A stretch of DNA of 64,000 nt from Nelumbo lutea (GCA_022828595.1 JAKGHH010000001.1:138155017-138219016); one strand, 5' to 3'. Positions 1 to 12,154 are shown, numbered from the stretch's first letter. A program made the numbers and translations. Notes: generated by a model not told the origin, from the sequence alone.

Positions 1-300
1 CTTGATTTGGTTGTAGCCCGAGTATGCATCCAGGAAACTCAGCAACTCATGCCCTGAGGTCACGTCCACTAGATGATCAATCTTGGGGAGTGGAAAATAG
101 TCCTTCGGGCAGGCCCGATTCAGGTCGGAATAGTCGACGCACATGCGCCATTTACCATTGGCCTTCTTTACCAGAACCGGGTTAGCCACCCAACTTGGGT
201 AATGGACCTCCCTGATGAAGTCAGCCGGCCCGACCTCCTTGTTGACTATCCTCCAGCGTTTTGGGGCGAGGTTGCCTTTCTTTTATCTAATGAGCCTAAC
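1..300 (-). pseudogene. Gypsy reverse transcriptase, N-terminal part
   Basis: The minus-strand translation of about 300-1 gives KANGKWRMCVDYSDLN, then ACPKDYFPLPKIDHLVD, then ELLSFLDAYSGYNQ. These are the classic opening blocks of a Ty3/Gypsy reverse transcriptase, which copies element RNA into DNA. The catalytic YxDD block would come later and lies outside the window. The frame is open across this stretch, but the upstream protease region is shifted, so I treat it as part of a dead polyprotein. Confidence 0.85.
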
Positions 301-510
301 TAAGGGATCGGTATTTAGCTTCTAAGTAATTATTTTCGAGTCTATGCCGGGCATTTCTAGCACGGACCATGCAGATATGTCTAAATTTTGGAGTAGGAAG
401 CTTACCAACCGAGTTCGAAGGGGTTCCACTACTGTTGCTCTGATCTGGAGGGTCTTGGTCGAGTATTCCTTTGAAGTCAGGATGGAGACCGTTTCCTCGA
501 TCGGCGTGAC

Positions 511-1153
511 TCATTCTTCAGGGTATTCCACGGGCCGCTCGAGCTCAACACCTTCTGTCAGCTTGGTTTTCCCTTTAAGGGCCGCTATGTAACGCCTTCG
601 GGATTCGAGTTGATCACCTCGGGCTACTCCTATGCCGAAGTCCGTGGGGAACTTCATCGTCAGGTAGTAGGTGGACACCACGGCGCGAAGCGCATGGGTG
701 ATGGGCCTTCCTATAAGGGCATTGTATAGGGAAGGTGTGCTCAAATCTTGCGACGCTAGGCCACGTCTCGATCTCTACCAGCAATGAGATTCGGCCGAGG
801 GGCCTAACTTCCTCTTCACTGAAGCCCACTAGAGGGGTGTTCGCGGGCTAGAGGTCATTCTCCCTGAGCTGTAGCTTGTCAAAGGTGCGTCTGAACAGGA
901 TATTGGCCGAGCCTCCTAAATCCACCAAGACACGTCTGACCTCGAAGTCAATGATCTTCATCCTTATGACCAGCGCGTTGTCATGGGGGTACTGGACTCC
1001 CCGCGCGTCATCCTCGGTGAAAGATATGGGGTCTAAAGGCCGTGGGTGCTTCGGTGGGTTCTTTTCTTCATGCTCCAGTTTGCGGACCGAGGTCCTCCCT
1101 GCCACCGAGGTGCAGCCCGTGACAATGAATCCGTCGGTAATTGTGCTTATCAC
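511..1153 (-). pseudogene. Gypsy aspartic protease region
   Basis: Minus-strand fragments in several frames reconstruct the usual order. At 1153-848 comes the retropepsin active-site block, reading VLVDLGGSANILF where the family normally has D-T/S-G, so the motif is altered to D-L-G. At 829-700 is GFSEEEVRPLGRI, and at 744-511 is YNALIGRPITHALRAVVSTY followed by KFPTDFGIGVARGDQ. All are standard plant Gypsy segments between the protease site and RT. Frame changes between blocks and the altered active site make an active protease unlikely. Confidence 0.8.
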
Positions 1154-1250
1154 CCCGCAGACTGGTCTTTCTTTGGGCGGTCCTTGCTGCTTGGCTTGCC
1201 TATTACTGGACTCGGGGGCATCTCTCCTCTGCTCCCCCTGTCGATCTGCT

Positions 1251-1432
1251 TGGTCTTTATTACTTTTTTGTACAAAATTCTTTAAGTACCCAAATGGTGG
1301 TCTTTATGGAAATGGAAATGGCAATATACATTCTTAATGGTGGTCTTTATTACTAGACTTGGAGACTTTTATAGTTTTCGATACTATGATCGTGGTCTTT
1401 ATGGAAATAGCAATATACATTCTTATTCCTGG
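1251..1432 (-). repeat. About 91-bp tandem duplication of the gag zinc-knuckle segment
   Basis: The word TGGTCTTTATTACT occurs at about 1250 and 1340, and TGGTCTTTATGGAAAT at about 1298 and 1392, all 90-92 bp apart. On the minus strand both copies encode a KNVYC(Y/H)FHxxDH-like segment, so the unit duplicated the end of gag. The copy nearer the protease carries a short expansion of FH codons. The duplication introduces stops that separate gag from the downstream KDQADRQGEQRR segment. Confidence 0.7.
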
Positions 1433-2060
1433 TGGCGGGGTCCCCCTTCATCCGGGGTGGCCACCTTACAAATGGTTCATCTTTAATTGTCATTAAGATT
1501 TCCCCTCGTCTCGCATTGAGAGGGGTGTAGTTCGTCCTCTCAATTGGAGGAGCTCGGGGGTGCCAACCTGACTTGTCCCCCCTGTCCAGGGACTTGCTCT
1601 TCTTCCTCTTACTATTTCTGTGGTGTGCCTTGTCGTCGTCTCTCCTCCTCTTCTCCACTGGGGCTCCAGCCTTCTGGTTCATTTCCTCTTCAGTCTCGAT
1701 GAACTGGTCGGCGAGCTTGAGGAAAGCGATGAAGTCCTTAGGCTTGTTCGCTACTACATGCCACTTGAACTCCTGGTGAGTGACTCCTCTTTTGGTTGCA
1801 GCGAGTCTCACCGCAGGGTCTAAGCTTGGGATTGAGAGGCAGGTGTCATTGAAGCACTTGATGTAGCTTTGGATGGACTCTTCCTCTTTCTGGATGATGC
1901 TAAGAAGTCTTTCCTGTGACCTCGGACACTTCTTGCTAGTGATGAAGTGCAAGGTGAATGCTTGCACGAACTGCGCCCAGCTCCGGATTGTCCCAGATGA
2001 GAGATTTCTATACCATGTGCGCGCTACTCCTCTGAAGGTCGTGGAGAAGGCGACACACAT
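1353..2060 (-). pseudogene. Gypsy gag capsid domain with zinc-knuckle-like end
   Basis: An open stretch of 235 codons. Residues 1-130 match the retrotransposon gag domain: FRGVARTWYRNLSSGTI, the RSWAQF block and SFIxHF-like FTLHFITSKK, then the helical IQKEEESIQSYIKCFND. A basic linker follows (KRRRDDD, KRKKSKS). It ends with a zinc-knuckle-like segment, YCYFHKDHDHS, in which a normally conserved C is replaced (ENYKSL). Gag forms the virus-like particle that packages element RNA. The reading frame stops in a tandem duplication (1251-1432) instead of continuing into protease. Confidence 0.85.
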
Positions 2061-2953
2061 GCAGCCTTTGCGACTCCCGGATCTGCTCTCGCCTTACTTT
2101 CAGGCTGCTTCGGCTAGTCGAGCTCCGCGAGCTGTTCATGGATTAGTGCACGGCGGGCTTTGGGACACCACCTCCACTGCCTTTTGGCTGAGTTCACGCT
2201 AGTGCTGGTTGTTTCGGTGCTGCCGAGTTAGGCCTTGGCCTGGTGTGAGTCTGACTGGAACTGGCTTTTGCGAGCTGAAGGATTCCACCCAGAGTTTGTT
2301 GCTAGGACTTCAAACCGATTGCCCGTCGACGAGGCTTCCGATTGCACATGCTGGGATGGACCGGACTTGGTGGGGCGGGCGCTCCCCAGCCTGCCTTGTT
2401 GCTGCGAGGTAGCGAGGGCTGTTGGTCCTCTCCTACTATGGGACAAGGCCTGGGAGGTCTCCCCTCTGCGGGGAGGTCAGCTACTTCGGTGGTGATCGAA
2501 TGACTGCTGGTTCAGCGGTGTTATGGGGCACCACAGTTGGGTTGGCTATTGGCTCTGCTGCAACGCTGGGAACTGCTGCTGGTAGAAGTGACACAAGACT
2601 TGTTGTTGATAATGTTGAAGTTGTTGGACTTGCTGCATTTGGTCTTGCATGACGCGTACGCACTGTACTAAGTCACCTAGCGGGTTTTGCCCCACTGCGG
2701 GGGGAACCACGGTGGATTCAGTGAAGGTGGCGTTCACCGCAAAAGGGAGTGGGGAGTTCACAGCTTCGGCGGCCTGGGGTAGGTGGAGCGTGGGAACTCC
2801 AAAGGTGTTGAGGGGTACAATAAACTGTCTAATACGTACAATGGGAGCTTGGGGATGCCCGCCAGATGTGTTTGTTCCGTTGTTCTGCCGGCGTTGTTAT
2901 AAGACGCCATTGATGCTGGTGAAAGTTTGGTAGAGAAGTTTTTTTAAACGTTC
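2061..2953 (-). other. Gypsy leader and gag N-terminal remnants
   Basis: Between the primer-binding site and the gag capsid domain the minus strand shows short frames in different phases. These include a glutamine-rich stretch (VMQDQMQQVQQLQHYQQQV at about 2660-2560) and a serine/glutamine-rich piece at 2446-2228. Gln-rich N-terminal gag is common in this group. No single frame is open across the region. Confidence 0.5.
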
Positions 2954-2970
2954 CCACAGATGACGCCAAT

Positions 2971-3910
2971 TGATGATGCGCAATCCGACCACTCCTAACT
3001 AAAAGTGATGAGGCTTCTAGCTAGCGACGGGTAAGAGATACCTGCAAGAAGGACGAAGGGGCCCAGGGTTGAACACCTGACGGGGACTCTTCGATGCTTA
3101 AGTTAGAACTCGGTAGCGAGCTAAGAAAGAGAATGAGTACGCAAGAAGATGAAAGCTAGAGAGAGGTGAATATGTGATACCTTGGTCTCTGGGGAGTTGA
3201 AGTGTCTATATATCGATGCTCTGACGAGTTCGGCTAAGTCAGCCACGTATCCCTACTGTGGCGGGATATGCTTGTCAGGTAGCGTCTCGAGGTGGCTGAC
3301 CATTATTATGAGGACTGAAGGCAGGCGGTCTACAGTGACCATTGCTTGGTACGGTCCCGCCAATCAGGAGACAACCCGTAGGTCACGACGCCACCTGTCG
3401 AGAGACGTGGGTACAACCTTCTGAATTGGTAGGCGCTGCACAGCGCCTGTCGAGAGATGTGGGCGCAGTTCTCTGAATCTGTAGGTGCTGCACTACCAAG
3501 CAAAGGACGTGGGAGTAGTGCGGCAGGTACAATTCTGTCAGATAAGAAGCTTCTCACTGGAAGCCGCACTACCCTACAGCGAGCTACTCTGTAGCGGGTT
3601 ACTCCGTAGCGAGCTACCGGTGACGTGCCGAAGTGATTCTGCTTGAGGCGAGTTGTCTTCGAGGTGACCCACTTGCTTGGGCCTGGAGTGAACTTGTTCT
3701 CAGTTCGCGGACTGAGGTGAGCTTAGCTCGGAGTGCAGCTCGGGACGTCGACGCACTCGAGCTCGCTTTGTGGCGAGCTAATACTTGGTGAGTTGTTACT
3801 TGCGTCAAGTCATGTCCACGTGCCGGTCCGCTTATGCCAAGTTGTCATATATGCTGAATCACATACACGTGTCACCTAGTTAGGGGGTCGGGTCAAATCA
3901 CCCTTCATCA
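2971..3910 (-). repeat. 5' LTR of the Gypsy element (940 bp)
   Basis: On the minus strand the LTR starts TGATGAAGGGTGATTTGACC at 3910 and ends GGATTGCGCATCATCA at 2971, just before the PBS-like TTGGCGTC. Short inverted termini TGATG/CATCA match those of the solo LTR at 59478. A TATATA-like box lies at about 3206-3214 in the expected promoter region. Two private tandem arrays lie inside it (see 3394-3618). Confidence 0.85.
3394..3618 (-). repeat. Tandem repeats inside the LTR
   Basis: Two arrays. A unit of about 52 bp beginning CCTGTCGAGAGAYGTGGG starts at 3394 and 3446. A 15-bp unit around GTAGCGAGCTACTCC is repeated about three times at 3573-3618. Neither array is present in this form in the other LTR copies of the window. 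Confidence 0.75.
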
Positions 3911-4294
3911 GTTTCCAAACAGAAAAAAAGACATCATTTTAGAAAATGGTGCTTCCAACCCACACATCAGTAGCAATGTGAACGTGGTGTATCTACAGCA
4001 TTGATGCCAAACATATACTTAGGCAATGCTTTGTATTGATGCTTTTTACTGAGAAAACGGTAGCGTCACATAGGCATCATATAAGAGAAAGTAGTACTTT
4101 AAACAACGCCCTCTTGTTTGGTACCGTTTTTTAAGAAAAATGTTGCTCCAAACCACATCTTAGAAACTAGGAAAGTGTGGTCTGGAGTAACGTCAAATTC
4201 AATGTTTTTTGAGAAAACAATGCATTGCTGCCATCGATGCATTGGCATAGCATCAATGTGGCATCATTTTAGACATTGGATAATATATATCAAT
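3911..4294. other. Intergenic, no gene seen
   Basis: AT-rich sequence with scattered GCATCAATG/CATTGATGC-like words that also occur, inverted, beyond the MITE at about 4660-4740. This suggests a decayed foldback repeat, but no clean termini or coding frame could be identified. Confidence 0.3.
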
Positions 4295-4302
4295 GTTGAA
4301 AA

Positions 4303-4592
4303 CATGGTTTTCAAAACCGGACCAGACCGGACGATCAGACTAGAAAAACCAAGAACCAATCAGGTGACCTGTTCCGTTTTTTCCAAAAATCGGATTTCCC
4401 CCCAAAATCGTTGATTTTGGTTAGCGAACCGTTGAACCGGGCGGTTAGCCATTCAAACGATTTTGACTATTTTTTATTTATTTTGTTTTCTTATCAGAAT
4501 AGACCGAGCATTCGATTCAAACGATCAGACCATTTGACCCAATAACCGGACCTCTAACCGATTCAATCACTAGATCGGTTTTAAAAACCATA
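4303..4592. mobile_element. hAT-type MITE, copy 1 of the CATGGTTTT family (290 bp)
   Basis: Terminal inverted repeats CATGGTTTTCAAAACC and GGTTTTAAAAACCATA flank the element. The 8-bp flanks GTTGAAAA (4295-4302) and ATTGAAAA (4593-4600) match at 7 of 8 bases. An 8-bp duplication is the hAT superfamily signature. The body is made of CCGGTTCAACCG-like words with no coding capacity. It shares its structure with copies at 5258, 7422, 9767 and 35261. Confidence 0.8.
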
Positions 4593-4600
4593 ATTGAAAA

Positions 4601-5249
4601 TACTGTTACTAATACTGGTACCAAATAAAACCGGTATTATTTTCTTAGATAACACCGATTTAGAAAACGATACTCGTGCCTAGCATCGTTTTCCTCAAAA
4701 AACAATCCCATGTTCCAGCATCCATGTCAAACACCTACTTAACCGGTAGGGATTAATCAATTTCTACGCATCACATGCGGATGACGAAGGATTTCTGACT
4801 TTTCATCACATTAGTTGTAAATCATGAACAGCCGCCTATCTTTTATACAATAATATTAAATGGACCGATTAGTGAGTAGCGAATGAAACCGAACAAAACA
4901 AAAGTAAGAAGTAGTGACATTTCTTTTCAATAGAAAGACAACTCATGGATTAAGATAGCTGACAACATTGATTCTGAAATCACATTATTAGATTATTATG
5001 CATGGATGTATGGATGTGCTTTCAGCTTGTCATAATCTAAACCCAGAAAACAGATTAATCATCATCATCTATGCCTTAGCCAGAACAAATTTTTTATTCT
5101 ACCATTTTTCGATTTTATTCATACAATTTTTGGTATACTTCAATCTCATTTAACCTTTCAATGTTTAACAAATTATTTATTCTAACTGACTGAGTTTATG
5201 GTTTTTTATGTAAAATCAGATTTGGTGTTTATAAAATTGTGCTCACACT
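4601..5249. other. Intergenic, nothing identified
   Basis: AT-rich DNA with no credible coding frame, RNA gene or transposon end. Confidence 0.4.
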
Positions 5250-5257
5250 GCTGATAC

Positions 5258-5508
5258 TAGGGTTTTTAAAACCGAATCGAATAATAAATCATTCAGGGGT
5301 TTAGTTCTCAGGTTAAACGGTCCAATCATTCGAATCAAATGGATGGCCCATTCTGATAAAAAAAATAAAAAAATAATGAAAAAACAGTCAAAAGCCATTG
5401 TATGATTCAATCACTTGGGTCAACGGTTTGCTGACCAAATTAATGATTTTTGGCCAAAATAACAGTTTTGGAATATTCCGACCATACAGCCCGGTTTTAA
5501 AGACCGTG
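5258..5508. mobile_element. hAT-type MITE, copy 2 (251 bp, inverted relative to copy 1)
   Basis: The left end TAGGGTTTTTAAAACC and right end GGTTTTAAAGACCGTG are degenerate forms of the family inverted repeat. The flanking 8-mers GCTGATAC (5250-5257) and GTTGATAC (5509-5516) match at 7 of 8. The internal order of motifs is reversed relative to copy 1. Confidence 0.75.
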
Positions 5509-5569
5509 GTTGATACAACCCTTTTCAACCGTGCATTGAAAACATCACACCATAAATAAAAAAAAATAC

Positions 5570-5769
5570 AAGTATAGAAATATTCCCAATGCATGGCTGA
5601 AAAAGTATATGAGAGTGGTGTAAACACAATTTTGGGAGGACTGAAACCACCCTCCTGGTCGGCTTCAGTCAGTGCACATCCGTTCCAACAGTCTTTATGG
5701 CCTTGCATTGGGAATATCTCCATACTTATATACTTTATTTCATGGGGAGATATTCGCAGTGCAAGGCTG
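5570..5769 (+). ncRNA. MIRNA-like hairpin with a third inverted arm (candidate)
   Basis: Arm A (5699-5723, GGCCTTGCATTGGGAATATC plus CTCCA) pairs with arm B (5741-5769, ending GCAGTGCAAGGCTG). The roughly 23-bp stem has one G-U pair and one mismatch, and the AT-rich loop is about 17 nt. A further copy in arm-B orientation at about 5570-5600 (AAATATTCCCAATGCATGG) can also pair with arm A across a loop of about 100 nt. The geometry resembles a plant microRNA precursor. I do not recognise the sequence as a conserved family, and it could instead be a small foldback transposon. Confidence 0.4.
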
Positions 5770-7413
5770 CAAGAGGCTATTTGAACGTTGTGAGCATGTA
5801 CTTGCACTGATCGAAGCCAAACTCATTACGTAGAACTAGAAAAAAAAGGTTAACAGTTACATTGATCCCTCTATTTTTTGGTCAATTTGCTTTAATCTCA
5901 TAAGCTGGTTTCCTGGCCGGATTTACTGTATTCTTAACAAAATCAACTCAAGCCTTTGTTGGGTTTGATTTGATTGGTTTCAGTTGAGGTCTAAAAAGAG
6001 GAAAAGAAATGGAGATGATGAATTGAAAGGATTGCTTAACGAAAAAATAATTTATGGGTTCAAATCAATGGATCAAATTAAATGTTTAACTAAAACCTAA
6101 CCAACAAAGACTTATTTATTATTTGACAAAAACCTAAGCCAAGATTGAAAGCTGGCAACTTCAAATGTGAAAGCTCTCCGTCTCTGTAGCCAGATGGTAC
6201 AGTACAATAAATAGCCATTTCTGATGTCTGATCTCTGAGTGAGCCTTGAGTCCACCAGAACAACAGCTGCACAGTCGAAGAACGCCAACCATGGAAGACT
6301 GGTGGTTACGGGTTACTGGTGGCAAAATCAGGTGAACATATGTCTGATACAGACGGCTCCGGCCTTGGAACCTTGGAAGCTTCCTCTGATCTAAACAGTT
6401 GGATCAAATATCAATTCTTTTAGGGATTTTTAGTGTTCTAGAATCGGAAAATTATTTTTTTAAATATATTTATGCCTATCTCCCTTATAAACACCACCCC
6501 ACGTGAATTTTACATTTTTTTCCCTCGATGTTGACCTATAGGTTTGAATTATGAATTCTGAGGTAGAATGAACGATAAAAACCTCTTTTTTATTATTTAT
6601 TTATCTATTTTTATTTCTTAGGTGATAATAAGATTATGAAATCTGGTGCTGCCATTCCCTTCTACCTTCCTTCTATTTAATGGTGTCGATTTTTGTCTTT
6701 AAGATTTTAAGAACGCGTTTGGTGAAGTATGACGGAAAAAGGATTCCCAAATCGATCGAACTCGCATCAACACCCTACAGAGTGTGACTCACAGCCCATC
6801 CATCCGCGTAAACACGGGATATGTTCTGAATATATATGTTGACATGGGCATGTGGGGCGCCAATCTGATCTCCCCCAGGAAGACGAAAAGCAGGTTAAAA
6901 GGAAAAGCAAAAACAACTACAACCAGAAGTCACCAACCATTTATTTATGAAGCTGAGAGTGACATTTTGTACTTTGTTGTGCTTGTGATTCGTAACGATT
7001 AATTAGCAGGTTTATTTGGCATGAAATTTGCACTTGTTGGTATTACAAGTTTTGTATTCCAAAATTTGAAGCAAAACTTACTATTTTTTGTTGTCTCGTT
7101 TACACTCATTATTAATCATTGGTCCAGTGAATTCTACATCCAAAAAATTGACATTCGTTAATTTATTGGTTTTAAAAATTTCGTATCTCAAAAATTGAAG
7201 CAAAATTGTCTCATTTGCATTCATTCGTCCAGCGATTGACACATTCCAAAAAATCGATATAAGGTTTGCACATTTAGTATATGATGTGACATTTGCATGA
7301 CCAGATAAAAAAATAGAAAAAAAAAATTTGATTGTTTGGAACTTTACATATGTAAATTTTTATATTTTGATTCAATTCCATTTGCCCATTTGCCCATATT
7401 GAGAGTATCAATG
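5770..7413. other. Intergenic, nothing identified
   Basis: AT-rich sequence with short chance frames only. No conserved motif, tRNA, or transposon terminus could be supported. Confidence 0.4.
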
Positions 7414-7421
7414 CTTTGAAT

Positions 7422-7684
7422 TATGGTTTTCAAAATCGAATTGGACCAAAAAAATTGGGAATGGATCAGGTGACCGGTTTCGGTTTTCCTCAAAATCAGA
7501 TTTTCTTTAAAAACTGTTGATTTTGGTTAATAAACTGTTGACCCGGGTAGTTAACCGTTCGAACTGTTTTTTATTTTTAAATTTTTTTAATTTTTTGTCA
7601 AAATGGGCTGACCATTCAGTTCAAACGGTTGGACCGTTCGACCTGATAACCGGGCCCCTGATCAGTTCAATTTTAAAAACCATT
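7422..7684. mobile_element. hAT-type MITE, copy 3 (263 bp)
   Basis: Begins TATGGTTTTCAAAATCG and ends TTTTAAAAACCATT. The flanks CTTTGAAT (7414-7421) and GTTTGAAC (7685-7692) match at 6 of 8. It shares blocks such as CTGTTGATTTTGGTTAATAA with the other family members. Confidence 0.7.
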
Positions 7685-8016
7685 GTTTGAACTTGATTCT
7701 ATCTCATTTGCACACAGTAAATAAAACAAGGGGTCAAAGACCTAAAAACACCACCCATTGGATCGGCATCATTTATCTAGGGGGATGGGAAAGCCCAACA
7801 CATCCATGAAGGCAGTCAGTGGGCCTCCTCAATAGCAACATAACCAACATAGCAAAAAGAAACATCTAAACAGCCTGTAATGCACATGATATATTCTAGA
7901 AAGAAGGCAACTTCTGATGGGCACTCTGCAAAACTTCAGGGCTTACTTAGCTAGAAACAGTCTTTCCTTTATAATGAGGAAAGTTGTATATGAGGAAAGT
8001 TCCTAATGAGAATTTA

Positions 8017-8214
8017 GGGTCGGTTTGATTTGTGGTTGGAATTGCAATCGGAATTTAAATCTTTTGAAATCTGAATCAGAATAGTTTATTTTCATAAACT
8101 GGAATGGAATGAGAATGGAATTTTAATTCTGCCCAATCAAATAATTGAAACCGAAATGAATTATTCCCATCCTGATTCTAGACCCCTATTCTCGCAAAGC
8201 AAACGGGCCGACCC
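8017..8214. mobile_element. Tourist-like (PIF/Harbinger-type) MITE (198 bp)
   Basis: Left end GGGTCGGTTTGATTTG, right end CAAACGGGCCGACCC, with 3-bp flanks TTA and TCA. The GGGTCSGTTTGG-type terminus and a short TNA target duplication fit Tourist elements. It is non-coding. Confidence 0.6.
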
Positions 8215-9758
8215 TCAATTAAAATCAACTTTGATGATACAGGAAAATAGAAGAGAAATTGTACCATTAGCTGTATTGCTGGGAATGGGGCAGGTAAAAT
8301 CCTCGAAATTAAAGTAAAACCATTAGGCATTGCTAAAGTAAAATATGGATGTGTCATTGACAGTTCTTGAAGCCCACAAAATGGGTCTCGAAGTTAATTA
8401 TAGAACGCCTTACGTCGAAGTTATCGATAGTTATGAAGAGATGATTCCGCATATATTATGTCATTAAGGAGACTAATTAAGCTGTTGACTGGTTGGTTAA
8501 TGTTGGACATGATTCTTACTTCCTGGATGTTTCTAGGAGTCCTTGGCTCTTTAATTATATTTGTTTTTGTGATTGTTGGGGGCGTGTACCCCATCTCTCA
8601 CCCTGTCTTGTGTACTCTTTTCCTAATGCCCATAAAAAAAAATTTCCGTCCAAGTATCGGACCACATTGTCTGCTTTCTCAAATGATAATGCAAAAAATT
8701 GCATCACTTACCTCTTACTTCAATTTTCTTACATTTTTTTTCCATTTTGTTAGTCAAACAACCTTCCTCCTAAGCCCCCACTTTCAATCTCTTAAGGTTA
8801 AGGGAATCTATATAAAATTTGTAAAGGTTTTCTTATATTTTCTTTTTTTTTCTCTACTTTTTCCTTCAAACCAAACACAGTCTTATAAAAAATGGGGATC
8901 ACATAAACATAACAATGCCTAGAACAAAAGTAAATCAGAATTTGTATTCAGTTCATTTGTATCACGAACAAATAGAATCTGATTTTAATAAAGAAAATAG
9001 CCTTACCCAATGTTGGTCTCAGCTATCTAAGGTGCTTTTTTTTATGGAATTGGGAAGGGTAAAATGGATGTAAACATAAATACTAACCTTTGGCATTTCT
9101 TCTGCACAATTGACTATTCACGAATACAAATCCGTGTTACCAGCCCAAAATTCACCTTTACATCAAAATCTAAGTATTTGCATACAAACGGTTGATAATT
9201 AAAATAAAATATTTAATTTGCTTTTCTTCCTTAAAGATTCATGTGTTCAAATACAACAAATACTGTGCATGAACCGTAGTGCACATCCGACGCTTTTCAA
9301 GTCATAATAGAAATTATACATTGTGAAACATGGACCAATAAAAAATAAACAGATCATGGAATATCTTTAATATAATTGATAAAAATGTTAGGCCCTTTTT
9401 GTTTTTCAAGGGCCACTTGCCCACATAAATGTTTCTTAGAAAACACTTAACACTTACACATGTTCTTTTCATTCCCAAATAAATTATACAATAAATTTTT
9501 TTATCCATAAAAAGTCATTATTAGAATGGGCAAACTTTTTTCTTATGTTTTGTCAACTTTTCTTGGATAAAAAATTATTTATTCACCTAGGAGATGAGTA
9601 TCACTTACTTATTCAAAGAAAATAGCTTTACCATAGGACCCACGACCTACAAAAAAGAAAAAGAAAATAAAATTGGTCATTTTGTGACCCCCTCTTATTC
9701 ACCCAAAAATGAACCTTAATTTAAAGCGTCACAAATATTTACTTATAAAAAACTATTT
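8215..9758. other. Intergenic, nothing identified
   Basis: AT-rich. A 154-codon plus-strand frame at 8458-8922 is hydrophobic and composed of T-rich codons. It has no recognisable family and is likely chance. Confidence 0.4.
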
Positions 9759-9766
9759 ATGCATAC

Positions 9767-10024
9767 CATGGTTTTCAAAACCGGACCAGACCGAACGGTC
9801 GGACCGAAAAAATCGGGAACCGGTCACGTTTTTCCCCAAAACCGTTGATTTTGGTCAGCAAACCGTTGAATCGGCTGGTTAACCATTCGAACCATTTGAA
9901 TGGTTTTGACCATTTTTCAATTTTTTTAATTTTCTTAAATTTTTTTTGTCAGAACGGACCGACCATTCAGGTTGCCATTCAACCTGGTAACCGGACCCCT
10001 GACCGTTCGGTTTTAAAAACCATG
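9767..10024. mobile_element. hAT-type MITE, copy 4 (258 bp), best preserved
   Basis: The inverted termini CATGGTTTTCAAAACC and GGTTTTAAAAACCATG are near perfect. A perfect 8-bp target duplication, ATGCATAC, lies at 9759-9766 and 10025-10032. This copy defines the family ends. Confidence 0.88.
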
Positions 10025-10032
10025 ATGCATAC

Positions 10033-10837
10033 CCTAAACTTTCAAAACCAACTTAAACATGCCTTGTTGAGAATTTGGATTAGCTGAACACGATGGTTGT
10101 TCAGTTTACCGTAAAACCAATGATGAGGTTTCATGTCAGTAATAAATTCACAGGTCCCATTGTAAGAAGTACTGGCCCATGTATTTTACTACCTTATTAT
10201 TGGTCCCACAGCCTATTGAACAGCCATCACATTCAACCAAACCTTACCTTTCAAAAGTTAAATCTAACAGATAAAACTGGAAAGACAAAAATGGCCTTAT
10301 CTATTCATTAAATTTTCAAAACATGTCATTTTCTTTCTTTCTTTTTCTCTCTCCTCTCTTTCATCCTTATTTTCTTCAACGTTGCAAGCACTATACCTGA
10401 TTTGGCCGTTGATACCCAAATGCACATACCAGAGTTCACAAGATTAAAGTTGTGTTGTGGAAGTCCAAATGTAATCAACTTAGACTAATTAGACACAAAC
10501 ACATGTCTAAAAAATCCCCAAATGCTTGAAACACCACTATTGGTATATTATATACTTGGTTTGTCTACCATTGACATGTGCATTAGACATGCACACATGT
10601 GTGTTTAAAAAATTCACAAAAAAAAATTCATAACTCAGAACCCTAGATTAGTGGCTCCTCCAAAACCCTAAAAGCTCAGTTTGTAAGGAATACAAATGCA
10701 AACATGTACATTGTAATTACATACAAAATACAAGGTTTTGCACTCTACATACTTGAATTTGTACTCCTTCCAAACTAAGCCGAAATTTCAAAACTATCGT
10801 GATATTTTTGGCGTGTTCACTAAGATAAGGAGTTTGA
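10033..10837. other. Intergenic, nothing identified
   Basis: AT-rich with a pyrimidine run near 10325-10375. No gene or repeat boundary is supported. Confidence 0.4.
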
Positions 10838-11329
<492 letters not shown>

Positions 11330-12154
11330 GGTTTTGGTGGACAAAAAGGCCGGAAGATATGAAAATGGTAGAAGATTAAGAAGGCTTCAAGAGTTTGTTG
11401 ACAAAACAGATGGTTATCCAGCCCTCTTTCTTATGTTCTTGTACTTAAAACCACTTTTATCTTCTTAGTTAATTAGAGAAGTATTTCAGTTGGAATTTTC
11501 AAAAATTTGGGTGACAAAACAACTAATTCAGTTGTTATGTTCATGGTTTTAGATGAAAAAGATGATCCCAACATTTTGAACATAAATTGGTATTATAAAA
11601 GCATTTGAAGTGAGCTATTAATGGTTCTAAATGGTTCATTGACATAGATCCTATTTGGGCCTGTTCATTTTATGGATTTTGAGAGAGGGAAAGTTGGTCA
11701 ATGGGATTTTGATTCCCATTGACCAAGATACCCATGATCTTTTTTCATATTTATATGAAGTCTATGAAAAAATTACCTTTCTGAGTATCACTTACTCTGG
11801 GGAGTGATATCCATCTCTTAGGTGGATAAGTAACTTTCCCACATGAGGGAAAGTTGCCAATACTTTGGATGGGACAAAATTGTCTCTTTTAATAATGGTT
11901 TTTTATGATTAAGATGATCATTGTCTTGTTTAGATGGGAAATGAAAGAACATGAAAAAATACACTTATCTGGATAAGTATTTTCTTGAAAATACCTACCC
12001 AAGTAAATGAATTTACTTAGTAAATATAACTTTTCAAAAAACAAGCAAGGTAAGCACATCATATATCTATATAAATATATTAAGCTGAAATGTGTATGAA
12101 AAAAAGCCTAAGGATTCAAGAAATGGAATCTAATAGTAACTTTTGCCTTTTTTC
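11330..12154. other. Intergenic, nothing identified
   Basis: AT-rich sequence without coding potential or clear repeat ends. Confidence 0.4.

Larger units (their letters stand above)
1..3910 (-). mobile_element. Ty3/Gypsy LTR retrotransposon, 5' half, decayed
   Basis: Read on the minus strand from the right, the order is 5' LTR (3910-2971), a primer-binding-site region (about 2970-2954, beginning TTGGCGTCATCTGTGGG), gag, protease and the start of reverse transcriptase, which runs off base 1. This gag-PR-RT order and the RT motif match plant Ty3/Gypsy elements; a Tat-like lineage is my inference from the RT and PBS style. Reading frames are broken throughout by frameshifts and stops, so it is not autonomous. 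RNase H, integrase and the 3' LTR would lie left of the window, so the target-site duplication cannot be tested. The LTR family recurs as three solo LTRs at 12925, 39630 and 59478. Confidence 0.9.

Noticed and set aside
8458..8922. 154-codon plus-strand hydrophobic frame
   Set aside because: Driven by T-rich composition, with no recognisable family, promoter or splice context.
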